The translations under genes were made by a program, and so were the position numbers. Below are positions 1 to 11,457 of a stretch of DNA of 64,000 nt, piece after piece. The notes beneath the pieces are model-generated. The model saw only the letters and a program-made list of their open reading frames with translations. It was not told the DNA's origin and did no database searches. Location of the stretch: positions 421,244 through 485,243 of the forward strand of contig NSJX01000017.1 in assembly GCA_002286715.1 (NCBI GenBank). Direction: 5' to 3'. The stretch's first letter is position 1; each line of letters opens with the position of its first letter. The DNA comes from Dentipellis sp. KUC8613 (taxonomy: Eukaryota; Basidiomycota; Agaricomycetes; Russulales; Hericiaceae).

Positions 1-1453
1 CAGCGACAAACGGCAACGCCGCCGCCGCCTGTGTCGGCCCCGCGCTCGCATAGCCGCTGTCTACAACAGCAGGAGGGAACGCGCTCGCGGGCCACGATTG
101 CTCGACAAAGTCGGACGCGTAGGACGTCTGTGTGGAGGGACAACTGAAGTCTGAGAACAGCGGGGACGCGGTGGACAGCGCGGGGCTCGTTGAGCCAGAG
201 CGTGAGTATGAGTTCGGGTGTGGAGAGGTAGGCGAGCCCGTGCAGGGCGGGGGGCAGATGTCGGCGAGGTTGACGTAGGCGGGCTGGTCGAAGGACGTGG
301 GCGAGAGAGAGGGTGCGTGCGTCGCCGACATCTGCATCAGCATCTCTGCAATCTCACTCTGATTATGCTCATACTCATTGCCCACAGGCTGCAGAGCGTC
401 CTCGAAGTCCATCAGCACAGTGCCGCTGTCGCCGCAGCACAGGAGGTCTACGCTGATGTTGTAGCCGGGCTCGTCGTGTGTCTTCGCGGGGCTTGCGAAG
501 GCAGACACGTTGTACGGGTCGATGGCCAAGTTGGGCGGGGCGACGCGCGAGCTGGGCGGGGCGACGCGCGAGCTGGGCGGGGCAATGTGCGAGCCGTGAG
601 GGGTGACATCCACGCCGTTTGGAATGACCACGCCGTTTGGAGCGACGTGCATCCCGTGCGGAGGGATATCCACGCCGCTTGGAGCAACGTCCATGCCGTG
701 CGGGGTGATGTCCATGCCGTGCAGAGCAACGTCCACATTGCACAGAGGGACACCCATCTTTTTCGAAGGGACACCCACGCTGCGCGTAGCAGCGCCCAAG
801 CCAGGCATCGGGACATCCACATCGTACGCCCACCCGCTCACATCGCCCCCCGTCTCCGCGCCCGTCGCATCATCCACGAACAGGCACTGTGCGGCGCCGA
901 GGCTCTCTTCGCCTGTGAGGAACTTGAACGGGTGCTGCGGCGAGCGCGAGCGGTTTGAGTACTGTGTGTGGCGTTAGGTGAGTGGGTGAGTGGAGAGAAG
1001 AGGGGGAGGGGGGGCTTACAGTTACATGCTTTCCGTCGAAGCCGTACTCGACTTCAAGGATATCTGCGGAGTTGATGGGTGGGTAGGCGGGAGTGGAGGA
1101 GGGGGGGTTGATGGGGTGAGTGTTATTGGGAGGGAAATTCGTTGGATAGGCATGGCCAGGGTAAGCGATATTGTCGATGTTTCCGTTGTGGTAGTAAGTG
1201 TTATTGTTATTGTTATCGGCGGTGTATGCGCCGTCGTTGTATGCATTAATGTTAACGTTGTTGCTGATGGCGGGCTGTCCCTAGATGATACACCACCATT
1301 AGCCACACCGCAGGACGAACTCGAAACACAAATGCGCACATAAGCTGGACCTCCGCCGCCGCCATACTGTGGCGACGCCACCCGAGCGCGCCGCTCATAC
1401 TCATCGTGCACCGCAAACCACTCGCTTGGATGTAGACTCATAAACCCGTCCAT
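1..1453 (-). CDS. Low-complexity protein, 5' part only (runs off left edge)
   Basis: The product is not recognised. The ATG at 1453 opens exon 1 (1340-1453, begins MDGFMSLHPSEWFAVHDEYE). A 65-nt intron (1275-1339, CTAAT branch site) and a 58-nt intron (962-1019, CTAAC branch site) join it in phase 0 to exon 2 (1020-1274) and exon 3 (1-961), open to the window edge. About 440 residues are visible. Exon 2 is Asn/Tyr/Pro-rich (runs such as NNNNNTYYHNGN). Exon 3 contains a degenerate 7-8-residue repeat of the form V-[DA]-[VI]-x-P-x-G (about 550-740), then a Ser/Thr/Pro-rich stretch with short acidic patches. This composition suits a fungal transcriptional regulator whose DNA-binding domain would lie outside the window, but no such domain is visible, so that is a guess. 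The long exon 3 frame lacks a start and stop inside the window and is easily missed. Confidence 0.6.
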
Positions 1454-1809
1454 CTCTTGCTATTGTCTCTCGTCCTCCTCACGATCGACACAATAGCAGA
1501 CCGACAGCGACAGCGACAGCCGACAATGGATAACAGAACCCAGAAAGCGCAGCTGACAGAACTCAGAAAGCACAGTCGACAGATACCAGAGCTCAGAGCG
1601 CAGACAGCGACAATAGGCCTATTGTCGCGTCCACGGCGGGAGATCGGGAAGCAAAGTGCTGATCGAATTTGCCCCCGGCGGGGCAGGGTCTTATAGTCGC
1701 CACACCGGCACCCTCCAGCGCCATACGTGGGCCCGCCCTATGCAGGCTGCCTGGCAACCGCAGGCCCGAGCGCGAGCTCGAGCTTTGCCCGTTCTGGTGC
1801 CTAGGCTAG

Positions 1810-4570
1810 CTGTCTCAGATGTGTGTCTTTTCCAGCGAGACGTATGCAGCAAGCCGTTCCCCGTGCGATGCGTACGGCCATCCTACGTCCTACGTTGTCC
1901 GTCTCTCCTGTGCGTCAGACGTGTACCTTTCCCACTAACTATCATCTGCCCAGGCCAGACGTATGCATCAAGCCGCGCCCCGTGCAACGTCTGCCCTACG
2001 TCCTACCTTGGTGCGCTCTCATAAAGCCGGGCCGTGTGGACGTCTGTACGGGCTTCCGTTTCCCCACAGGCCTCGAGGCGGCAGCGACGCTTGGTGCGAC
2101 TGGTCCAGGAGCGATGCGTGGTGCGGCGGGCCCAGGAGCAACGCATGTCCGACTCGCAGAGGGCCCGCGCGCTGCTACGTGTGGTGAAGGCCTTAGGCGC
2201 CGTGGCTAACTGGAAGGACGCGCGCCGGGGTGCCAATAGGCACACGTGATTCAGACGCGACGCGTTGGTCACGCGGGCACGTGTGCGCGAGGGGTGGGGG
2301 GCCGGGGCGCGTGACGCTGGGGCGCGGTGAGTGGTTGCTTTTCCTTTGTGCTTGCTGCGTCGGGGATGTTTACTGACGATTGTGTCTAGGGCGATAGGAA
2401 GTAGGGTTGACGGGATGATCCTGCTGTCGATAACCTTCGAGTAAGCGAAGAAGTGAAAAGGTACGATTGCATGGTCGTCTACTACGCTATGCTACATGGG
2501 CGAAATGCACGCGGTCGCTACAGGCTGACTTTCGTGTTCACTCCAAAGCAAGACTCTACAGGTGAAGCAACGTCTATCAATCTATACGCGAAGGAACGTT
2601 GACGGCATACGCGATACTGGTGAGCATCGAAACTCGTTCGCTACTCGTAGGGGAGTCTGAAGCTTTGATCCATATCCAGGTCACTCAAACCGCGGCGAGT
2701 CTAACTCAGGGCCAAGATGGACAATGCGCTGCGCGCGTCCGTCTCGGGCACGCCGTCACCGCAGGAATCCGTTCCGCTCATCGTTCATCGTGAGTGTCCA
2801 TCTCCAGCTCGAGACCAGGGTATCTATGTAGATCGTTGGTCGTGCAAGTCCACACGGGACGTGCACGGCGCAAACGTGGGCGAGTCGACTGCGCATACGT
2901 GGGAGGTCTCATAGTCCAGGCCGTGCTGGTGCTGACGTTGGCCCGTATCCAAGGACCTGCGTATGCCTGTCCAGCGTGTGGTGTTTGCACAATTGGACTT
3001 CGGGTCTGTGCGTATGTTGTCGTTGATGAATGGCTCCTGCATGTTGTCGTCGTCTGGCTCCAACGTTGGCATCGACTATCCTCTTGGTGGAATACGTGGG
3101 TTACTACTGGCATCGATCACAGACTGCTGCGGCCTCTTTACCCGGCGGTGCGTTCATGCAGCCCGTGGAAGCCGTCGTGAGTGGTTGGGCCTCTAGCAGA
3201 CAGTGACATCGTCTACCCATGCCATCGCGTTCGTCCGACGATGTGTCCTTTTCAGCACGACGTACTGTATGCAGCCGCGACGCGTACGGCCAGCCTACGT
3301 CCTACGTTGTCCGTCTCTCCTGTGCGTCAGACGTGTACCTTTCCCACTAACTACCATCTGCCCAGGCCAGACGTATGCATCAAGCCGCGCCCCGTGCAAC
3401 GTCTGCCCTACGTCCTACGTTGGTGCGCTCTCATAAAGCCGGGCCGTGCGGACGTCTGTACGGGCTTCCGTTTCCCCACAGGCCTCGAGGCGGCAGCGAC
3501 GCTTGGTGCGGCGGGCCTGCGAGCGACGCGTGGTGCGGCGGGCCCGGGAGCAATGCGTGGTGCGGCGGGCCTGCGAGCGACGTTTGGTGCGGAGGGCCCA
3601 GGAGCAACGCATGTCGCGGAGGGCCCAGGAGCAACGCATGTCGCGGAGGGCCCCCGGTGTCTGACTGTTAGGCGCCGTGGCGACGCGACGCGTTCGGTCA
3701 CGCGGGCACGTGTGCGCGAGGGTTCTGGGGCGCGGTGACTCGTGAGTGGTTGCTTTGTGCCTTTCCTTTGTGCTTTAGCGTGACTTTCTGCTCGAGCACA
3801 TTGGTCGGGAATGAAGGCTCACCGCCATGGGGGGACAATGCTGCCGAAGGGAGAGACGATCTCCAGGACGAATGAACTGCGGGCGCTGCTGGTCTTAGGT
3901 CTGGGCTAGCTTTTGTGTTCACTCCGAGGCGAAGCTCTCTAGGTAAAGTTACGTCTGTCAAACTATACGTGAAGGAAAATCGGTACCGTTTGAGAAACTG
4001 GTGAGCATCGAATCTCGGTCGTCGCTGGAGAGTCTGAAGCTTTGATCCATATGCAGGTCGCACCGATGTCTGAGACTACTCAGACGTGCGCAGCATAAGC
4101 GTGCTTCACGACGTCAACGCAGGAATATATCCACCGTTCGCCGTGAGTGCTTGATTATAGTTCGATTAACGAGATTAGCCTATCTACACCTTGCACATAC
4201 GTGCGGATGCGAAAAGACTCTACGCAATCATGTCAATGGGAACGTCGACTTCGCTGTTCATACGCGGGGGTCTCACTAATCTAGGCTGACGTTGGACTTG
4301 CGTATGGATGGCCAACGTGTGGTGATTACACAATAGGTTTGGGGACTGCGTACGTTGTCGTTGGTATCTGGGCACCTGCGTATGTTTGCGCGTTGTCTTG
4401 CTCCAACGTTGGCCATGCTCCACGCAGCTTACCATCGCGCTGCTGCGATCCATGCAAACATCCCTCCTACCGGCGGCGCGTTCATACAGCTTCATGGGAA
4501 CCGTCGTGAGTTGTTGCCAGTTCACTAGCAGACGTTGGGATCGTCTACGTCGCGTCCGTCAGACGATGCG
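1810..4570. repeat. Diverged two-copy tandem repeat, unit about 1.4 kb
   Basis: Copy 1 spans about 1810-3230 and copy 2 about 3230-4570; a third partial start is hinted near 4555-4580. At a constant offset of 1,412 bases, 1871-2098 and 3283-3510 align without gaps and I count four differences. The rest of the unit (2310-3230 against 3730-4565) is still clearly homologous, for example the shared run around CTGAAGCTTTGATCCATAT at 2658 and 4031, but carries many substitutions and indels. No coding frame is conserved between the copies and no terminal inverted repeats or target duplications were seen, so a local duplication is more likely than an intact mobile element. Confidence 0.75.
3500..3660. 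repeat. 27-bp minisatellite inside repeat copy 2
   Basis: About six imperfect 27-bp units lie here, each with a core close to GGTGCGGCGGGC followed by CCAGGAGCAACG or CTGCGAGCGACG. The homologous site in copy 1 (about 2092-2160) has only two to three units. Because the unit length is a multiple of three, it creates spurious repetitive open frames on both strands. Confidence 0.75.
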
Positions 4571-5827
4571 CTCTGCTCGAATTCGGTCTCGTATTTATGC
4601 AGTCACGAGTTCTAGTAAGTACTGCAGGTCATTCCATGACACCAAATCCCGACGCAGCCACGGACGCGGACATTGACATCGACAGCACTTGCGCGTACAT
4701 CTCTTCCTCAGCACATCCAGTTTCTCAGCCAATCCCGACTCCGCGGGATATTACTGTACCCCTCCCCAACCCTGCCTCGTCGCGACTGACCATCGTCGCC
4801 GTCGTCGTCGTTGCTGAATTATTCACACTCACACGTAGCTGCAGCTGCAGATCCCGGCGATCCACCTTCGTCCGACCCAGGCCCATGCTCACGAGCAGAC
4901 ACGCGTACGGCTTGGCCCTCGGCGGGACACATTACGCCCAGCTAGCACGCACGGCCGCTCTCCCAAACGCACCCGGCTATAGTGTCCGCCTCGTGCGCGT
5001 TCTATGAGCCGCAATGTGCCGCCCTCTGTGGCCCATTGTCCAAAAAACAGCGCTTGCGATGCACCTAGCGCTGGATATTGGTGAGGGCGTTGGGTTGGCA
5101 CTGACTAAGGGGGGCCCGGGACCCCCGGCGAGTCGGGGTTAACGTTAAGGATTGATAACCGTGCGGAGCTATAGCTGCTTGCTGCAGGAGAGGAGAGGGG
5201 GAGGGGAGGGGATGGGATTAGCATTATCAATATACATTTGGCGGCAAACTACCAGCACACCGACGCCTGGAGCTGATGTGAGCGTGGAGAGCTTGCAATT
5301 GAGACTCGAGCGCTAGCCGCCGTGTCCGATCCCGTCGTATACATTCTCCATGGCTAAGAATGCAAGAATACCGCGACGCGAAGACAGATCTATCTACCGC
5401 GAGTGGATTTCGAACCTGGTGGCCACTTAGCCTGCCGACGTCAGTAGTCTAAAAGCTTGCGACCCTGCAAGCGAGCCATCTGCAATCTCGAATCTGGCAC
5501 GATCTGAAATGCGGGGATAAGCACGAGTCGAGTCGACGAGCCCCGGGGCCGCGAGCGAGCAAGCGCTGCGGAGCCCGATCGATTCGATCAGCGGGTCTCG
5601 TGGGCGTACGCGTCGTCGCGCCGAGTCGAGTGCTCGTGCCTGCGCGCGCTGAGTCTGACTCTGAGTCTGGCGTCGAGGCCAGACGCTCTCCATCGAAGCT
5701 GACTAGTGCAAACGCCTCACTGGCACTCGGTGTCGTCGGCAGTGACAGGCTCCGCATGTGCGCGAAGGTATGCTGCCGGCGTGCCCGAGTGGGTCACCCC
5801 GACGCGCGCTGCAGCGCGCTAGAATGG

Positions 5828-5835
5828 TATATATA
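5828..5835 (+). promoter_or_regulatory. TATA box of AKR1
   Basis: TATATATA lies 127 bases before the start codon at 5962, in GC-rich surroundings, correctly placed for the downstream aldo-keto reductase gene. Confidence 0.55.
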
Positions 5836-5961
5836 GGGCCCAGTGCAAACTCCACCAGTTGCTATCCGTGACTTCCGCCCCGCACCCTGCACCCTACCAC
5901 CCGCGTCTTATATCTCACCAGTAACAGCTCCACCGCGAAAGCAACTTGAACACCCAACACA

Positions 5962-7944
5962 ATGTCCGAGAGCACGAAACGCGTTATGCCTTACGGTGCG
6001 TGCTAGTAATATACTACCCACTTATCTCTGGAAAGGAGGCTTATCGTCGGCGTGGTGTGCAGTCCGCCTGGGCAAGTCCGGCCTGAAGGTGTCCCGCATC
6101 ATCCTGGGCTGCATGTCCTACGGCTCGTCGTCCTGGCAGGACTGGGTCCTCGACGAGGAGGAGGGCATGAAACACATCAAGGCTGCGTGCGTCCCGCTCC
6201 TCTTCCCCCTATCCGTTACTTTATCGCCTCGGCTGATCCGCGACGCGCAGGTACGACCTCGGCATCCAGACGTTCGATACGGCCAATGTACGTCTCGCGC
6301 GCGGTTGGGTTGGGTTGCCGGACGGCACGCTGATGCGGTGCGGGGTGCTATTGACAGGTCTACTCGAACGGGTACTCCGAGATCGTGCTTGGCAAGGCAA
6401 TCAAGAAATACAGTCTCCCGCGTGACGAGATCGTCGTCATGACCAAGGTGCTTTCCCTCCTCCCTCCCTCTCCCCTTCCTCCCTATCTCCTCACCGTAAC
6501 TCCTCGATCTAACTCCTTATTTGCGTGTTTTACAGCACTGGTTCACCGTCGCGCACTCGGCGACCGAGAACCTGTACGGCAAGAACGTCGACGAGTACGG
6601 CTACGTGAACCAGCACGGCTCCAGCCGCAAGCACATCTTCGACGCCGTCAAGCACAGCCTCGAGCGCCTCCAGCTCGACTACATCGACGTCCTCCAGTGC
6701 CACCGCTTCGACGGCGAGACGCCCATCGAGGAGACCGTGCGTGCTTTTTCCTTCTCCTTCTTAGCCCCCTATCCCCTTGTCGTTTGAGGATGTGCGCTGA
6801 TGCTGTGGTGTGGTGTGGTTTGTGGGTGGGTGGTGCAGATGCACGCCCTGCACGACGTCGTGCAGGCCGGCCTCGTGCGCTACATCGGCATGAGCTCCTG
6901 CGACGCCTGGCAATGTACGTCCCCATCCCTCCCTTTCCCCTCTCCTCCCCCATACTAACCCCTCCCTCTCCCCCCTCCTCTCAGTCCACGTCATGCAAAG
7001 TACGCCTCTTCCCCCCTCCCTCCCTCCCCCCCTCTTCCTTCCAAAACACATAAAGACACAGGCGCTGACGAGAAAGAGCAGACTACGCGCTCACGCACAA
7101 CCTGACGCCGTTCATCTCGATGCAGAACCACTACAACCTGCTCTACCGCGAGGAGGAGCGCGAGATGATGCCCACCCTGCGCCACTTCGGCGTCGGCGCC
7201 ATCCCGTGGTCGCCCCTCGCGCGCGGGAACCTGACGCGCCCGTTCGGCGAGGCGACCGTCAGGGCCGGGTCCGATCCGTGAGTGTGCAGTTTTGCTTATT
7301 CCTGGCGGTTTTATTGCTCGTGCGGTTGTTCTTCGTCGTGCGGTTGTTCTCCCTGGCACCCTGTGGACCCGTGAGCTGCACCCGTGCACCCTGCTGGAAG
7401 CACACCCTGAGCGCTGTCCCTGCACGCTGCACGCTACATGTGCTCCTCCTGCCTACTGCACCCGCGCACCCGCGCACCCTCCCACGCCGACACATATGCT
7501 GACGCTTCTTCGTTCTCCAGCTGGGCCGCGGGCTACGGCACGCCCTTCACTAAGGCCGTCATCGACCGGTACGCCCGCCTCCCTGCTTTTTGCGTTCCTT
7601 TCTAACTTCTGCCCATTCCCCTTGCTCCCCGCCCCGCCATCAACCCCCTCCACCTCACCTATCTTTCCTCTACTCACCTCTTCACCCCACCCGGACCCCC
7701 CCCTCCACCCAGCGTGGAAGAGCTCGCGCGGAAGCACTCCGCGAGCATGGCGCAGATCGCGCTCGCGTGGGTGCTCACGAAGGACGCCGTGTCCGCGCCG
7801 ATCGTCGGCACGACGTCGCTCGCGAAGCTCGCGGACATCGTCGGCGCGCTCGATGTCCAGCTCACGCCGGACGAGGTCGCGTATTTGGAGGCGAAGTACG
7901 AGCCGAGGGCCGTGTTTGGGCATTCGAGTCAGGGCGGGATATGA
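5962..7944 (+). CDS. Aldo-keto reductase, versiconal-acetate-reductase/YajO-like (AKR1)
   Basis: Predicted NADPH-dependent cytosolic reductase of aldehydes or ketones. Ten exons give 350 residues: 5962-5995, 6063-6186, 6251-6287, 6358-6447, 6536-6736, 6839-6914, 6985-6999, 7082-7277, 7521-7568 and 7713-7944; their sum is exactly 351 codons. The catalytic tetrad is visible: Asp and Tyr in [13 protein letters not shown], Lys at the end of EIVVMTK, His in QCHRFDGE. The C-terminal cofactor-binding segment follows APIVGTTS. Length and the early motif [10 protein letters not shown] match the long-chain fungal AKRs related to versiconal hemiacetal acetate reductase and aryl-alcohol dehydrogenases; the substrate is not predictable. 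Exon 7 is only 15 nt. The gene converges on AKR2, with 305 bases between stop codons. Confidence 0.9.
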
Positions 7945-8187
7945 GTGGGAGGAGGGGGGGGAGGGGGGGAAGGGGGGAGGGGTGTATGAGTATGTGTATG
8001 TGTATTGAGTAGAGGAAGGGAGGTGAAGTGTAGAATGATGTAGAATGATCACCGTGACTGGCCATCGCATTTCTTCCCGACACGACACGACAGCGTACAT
8101 ACACAAGAGCCCGAACACCCCAAATGCCCTGCACGATATCCCAACTCCATCAGATCTCTGCATCACCAACCCATGGCCCTCGTGCCG

Positions 8188-8277
8188 ACTCACGCCAACA
8201 AGTACCCCGCGCCCCTCACTCACGCCAACAAGCACCCCACGCCCCTCACTCACGCCAACAAGTACCCCGCGCCCTTC
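8188..8277. repeat. Three 30-bp tandem repeats across the AKR2 stop codon
   Basis: Units at 8188-8217, 8218-8247 and 8248-8277 differ by one to three bases. The right-hand unit carries the last codons and stop (8250-8252) of the minus-strand AKR2; the other two lie just downstream and repeat the same terminal codons and TGA. Confidence 0.85.
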
Positions 8278-10119
8278 ACCACCGCCGCGCCGACGAGCAG
8301 CGCAACCGCCGCGCGGCGCAGCGTCTGCTGCCGCGTGCTGCGTGCGCCGGCCGCGTCGATGGCGGCGATGTCGGCGTCGGTGAGGTCTGCGGGTGGTGTT
8401 GGTATTTGCATCGGGGTGAGTGAGGGTGGATGTGTGTCGAGTGCCGCGGGTGCGGAGCGAAGATATCGGGGGTGATGGCGAATTTGTATCCGTCGTAGAG
8501 GGATGGTTTCGAAGGTAGGTGCGAGTTGGAGTCGAAGGTAAAGGTGAGAAAGGAGCAGGCGTAAGCACGAATTAGTATCGAGCGTAAAGGAGAGAGAGGA
8601 AAGACGCACCGAGGTCCGCGGCGGCGAGGTAGCCCTCGAGGCGCGATTTCTTCGAGCTCGTGCTGGATCGGCGGACGCGCGGTCAGTGAGTGCGAGTACG
8701 GGGTATGTGTGGGAGTGCGAGTGCGAGTGCGGGTGCGGGTGTATGCGCGTCGGGTGTAGGTACGGGTGTATGCGCGCGGGGGTGGGTATATGCGGGCCAG
8801 AAGCGAGTACATGCGCATCGCAAGAGCGAGTATATGCGCGTCGGGGTGAGCATACGTGCGTGCAAACATCCCCACAAACACGAAACACGGGCCAAACGTC
8901 TCAGAGACGAGGGAAGGCAATGGAAAATGAATGAATGGGAGAAAGACCTACGTGACGACGACCGCCTTCTTCGCCTTGACCCACGCGAGGAGCACCTGGT
9001 CGGGTGCCGCGCCGAGTCGCTGCGCGATTGCGTTCACGGGCGCGTCGACGGGGCCGCCGGGCTGGTGTGTGATTGGTCTGCCGGGAGCATGCACATACGG
9101 TTAGTACGTCGGGCCACAGGGAGGCGATGGGGAAGGGGGACGAGGGAGGCGGAGACGGAGACGGAGGGAGAAGGAGGAAGAAGAAGGGAATCGGGGAGAG
9201 AGGAAGGGGCGGGGACGCACATGAGCGCGCTATACGCCTCGATCGCGATACCGTGCTGCGCGGCATAGTCGAGGATGGGCTTCTGTCGCTCGTAGACGTA
9301 CGGGTGCAGCAGTATCTGTGTGTGTGTCCACGCGGTGACGTCAGCCCGCATCATCCCAAAGCAGAACGGAGAGGCAGGCACCTGGTTCGCCGCGGGCTTG
9401 ACCTTGGCAGACTGGACGAGGATCTCGAGCTGCGCCGCGTCAAAGTTGCTCACACCGATGCTCCTGCGGATACATGCTCGTCAGGCGAGCGGGATATGGA
9501 TGGACAAAAGGGAGAAGGGCGCACTTTGCCAGCCCGGCCGCCTTGATCTTCTCCATCTTGGCCCACGCAGTCGGGATGTCGGGCACCGCGAGCCGCGGGT
9601 GGTGGATCAGGTACAAGTCGACATAGCTCACGCCCAGCTGCATCCCGCATTCGTCAGCAACAGCACTTTCGCGCGCGCGCTGACGGGGAGAAGGAAACGC
9701 ACGTTCTTCAAGCTGTTCTGAATGGATGTCTCGATGTCCAGCCCATTCAACCCCGAGTACTTCGTCGTGATGAACACGTCCGCGCGCGCGAGCCCGCTCT
9801 CGCGCAGCGCCTGCCCCGCCTCCTGCTCGTTGCGGTACGACTGCGCCGTGTCTGCATGTCCAGCCCCGTCAGCACATGTCCACCGCTTATCGTGCTCCGG
9901 AGAGAAGGGAGAGGGGCGGCTCACCGATATGCTCGAACCCGACCGACAGCGCCTGGTCGACCTGGTCGATGGGCCCCTGCCCGTTGCCCAGCGTCCACGT
10001 CCCGAAGCCGATCCCGGGGATCGCGTGTCCTGGTCGTGCGCCCCATACGCCGTCAGTGCCTTGCAACACGACTCGACTAGCGGCGTACCGTCGTTCAGCT
10101 TGATAGTGTCCCAAGGCAT
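8250..10119 (-). CDS. Aldo-keto reductase with hydrophobic C-terminal tail (AKR2)
   Basis: Predicted NADPH-dependent aldo-keto reductase of the shorter (~300 aa) type. Nine exons: 10089-10119, 9925-10029, 9703-9851, 9525-9637, 9382-9463, 9221-9315, 8952-9077, 8610-8662 and 8250-8386, summing to 297 codons (296 aa). Seen: the N-terminal IPGIGFGTW motif, catalytic Asp/Tyr in DTAQSYRNE, Lys in FITTKYSG, His in YLIHHP, the conserved SIGVSNF, and the cofactor-binding TSSKKSRLEGYL. Unusually, the protein ends in a hydrophobic helix, AVALLVGAAVVKGAGYLLA, right after a basic stretch (STRQQTLRR), like a tail anchor; this suggests endoplasmic reticulum or mitochondrial outer membrane attachment. The intron at 8663-8951 is long and carries G-rich short repeats. 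The start codon opens the conserved strand MPWDTIKLNDG. Confidence 0.88.
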
Positions 10120-10156
10120 GGTCGATAAGTTACAATCTCAGTTAATGCTAGTCGAA

Positions 10157-10164
10157 GAAATATA
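10157..10164 (-). promoter_or_regulatory. TATA-like element of AKR2
   Basis: The minus strand reads CCCTATATTTC about 40-45 bases before the AKR2 start codon at 10119, a normal position for a core promoter. Confidence 0.4.
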
Positions 10165-10806
10165 GGGTGTTAGTAGCTCGGGGAGAGCGTGGGCGCGGGC
10201 GTGGTGGTTGCACTCAGAGAGCCAGGGCCTGCGGACTGCTCAGTAACGTTATTCTTGGAACCATTCCCTCGCTCAGCTGCATGTCGTCGAACGCGTGCGA
10301 GCACACGCCACTATTCGCCACGATAATGATTGCTTCCGTGCAAGCCCCTCCTTCGCCCCGCGCGGTCCGCCGCGTTACCGTGTGGGAAATCGCGACGTGA
10401 CGTGTTCACGTGCGGGGTGTAACGTCACGCGGGACGCGCTCTCTTCTGCAGCAAGCCCTCGTGCGAGCATTCGAGCAAGCTTCACATGTGGTCGACTCCA
10501 TCCAAAAAACCTATATTCAAAGCGACATTACGATCGTCCGTTCTCCATATCCGTATACACAGCCACAGACACGGAGGGGAAATCAAATCTAGGGCATATG
10601 TAGAAAAATGAAATACGTGCAAGACGAGCGGTCGGTAGTCGCGGTACCGGGATTCGAAAAATCGAAAAATAACAAACGAGCGTGGATGTGTGTTGGTAGC
10701 TTTTTTGCTGATATCCTCGAAGAAGGGTATGCATGTTCCGGAATGGTGTCGTTGGTGCTGGAAGATAGCGGAATGCAAAACGGGGTAGAAAGCGTTCTCA
10801 CCTCAC
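10165..10806. other. Intergenic, AKR2 promoter side and F-box/WD 3' side
   Basis: No gene supported. It holds the upstream region of AKR2 (left end) and the 3' flank of the F-box/WD gene (right end). Confidence 0.5.
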
Positions 10807-11394
10807 CTAGTCCTGCTCCTCTTCACCCTCGCCCTCACCTTCCACCTCCTCTCCTTCTTCACCCTCCACCGGCCTCTCCCTCTCCTTCAAATAATCATAC
10901 CCCACAAAGCTCATCACGCTGTCCGACAAAAGCCCAATCAGCCACGCTCACTCAACCCACAACCGCATCCCACAGCCAAGCCAAGGGAAAACGCAAGCAC
11001 TCACTAAATCGTCCCATCCGCACACCCCACCACGACCTCCTCATGGCTCAGCTGCATCGACATCGGGTTCTTCTCCGGCGTCGCGAGCCCCGCAAACCTG
11101 GCCGGCAGCGCCCCCCGCAGGCCCTTCACCCCCGGCCCGCGCTGCCCGTCCGCGAGCGCGCCCCACGCGCCGCCCACCGCCGTGATCGCCGTGTCGAAGT
11201 CCACCGTGGCGGCAGATGGCGGTCGGGGCGCCGCGAAGGGCGAGTCGGACGCCTCCGAGCCCGCGGGCGAGCCGTCGTCCGAGGACCCCGTGGCCTCGTG
11301 CTCCGGGTGCCGGTCGCGGTCGCGGTGCGTGGACATCAGGATCTGCAGCGCACCCACAAACTCTGATCAGCACCTCGCGCCGGCAAAAAAAAAA

Positions 11395-11457
<63 letters not shown>

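Larger units (their letters stand above)
1454..5961. other. 4.5 kb intergenic region dominated by a tandem repeat
   Basis: No gene can be supported here. Open frames exist on both strands because the DNA is GC-rich, but none shows spliceable exons or a known domain. About 1500-1610 holds short AG/CAG-rich imperfect repeats upstream of the leftmost gene. About 1810-4570 holds the two-copy repeat listed separately. About 4580-5820 shows nothing recognisable apart from a short G/C-rich palindromic patch near 5110-5140. Confidence 0.5.

Noticed and set aside
3181..3738. 185-codon repetitive frame in the tandem repeat
   Set aside because: Created by the 27-bp minisatellite; the frame is not preserved in the other repeat copy.
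4597..5007. 136-codon plus-strand frame
   Set aside because: No domain, no splice partners, no start context; probably chance in GC-rich DNA.
5395..5485. tRNA-like sequence, minus strand with GGTTCGAAATCC
   Set aside because: It resembles a B-box, but the T stem does not pair, there is one base too many in the loop, the A-box-like run is too close, and no acceptor stem can be formed.
7453..8568. 371-codon minus-strand frame across AKR1 and the AKR2 end
   Set aside because: Antisense shadow of AKR1 exons and introns, low complexity, no domain.
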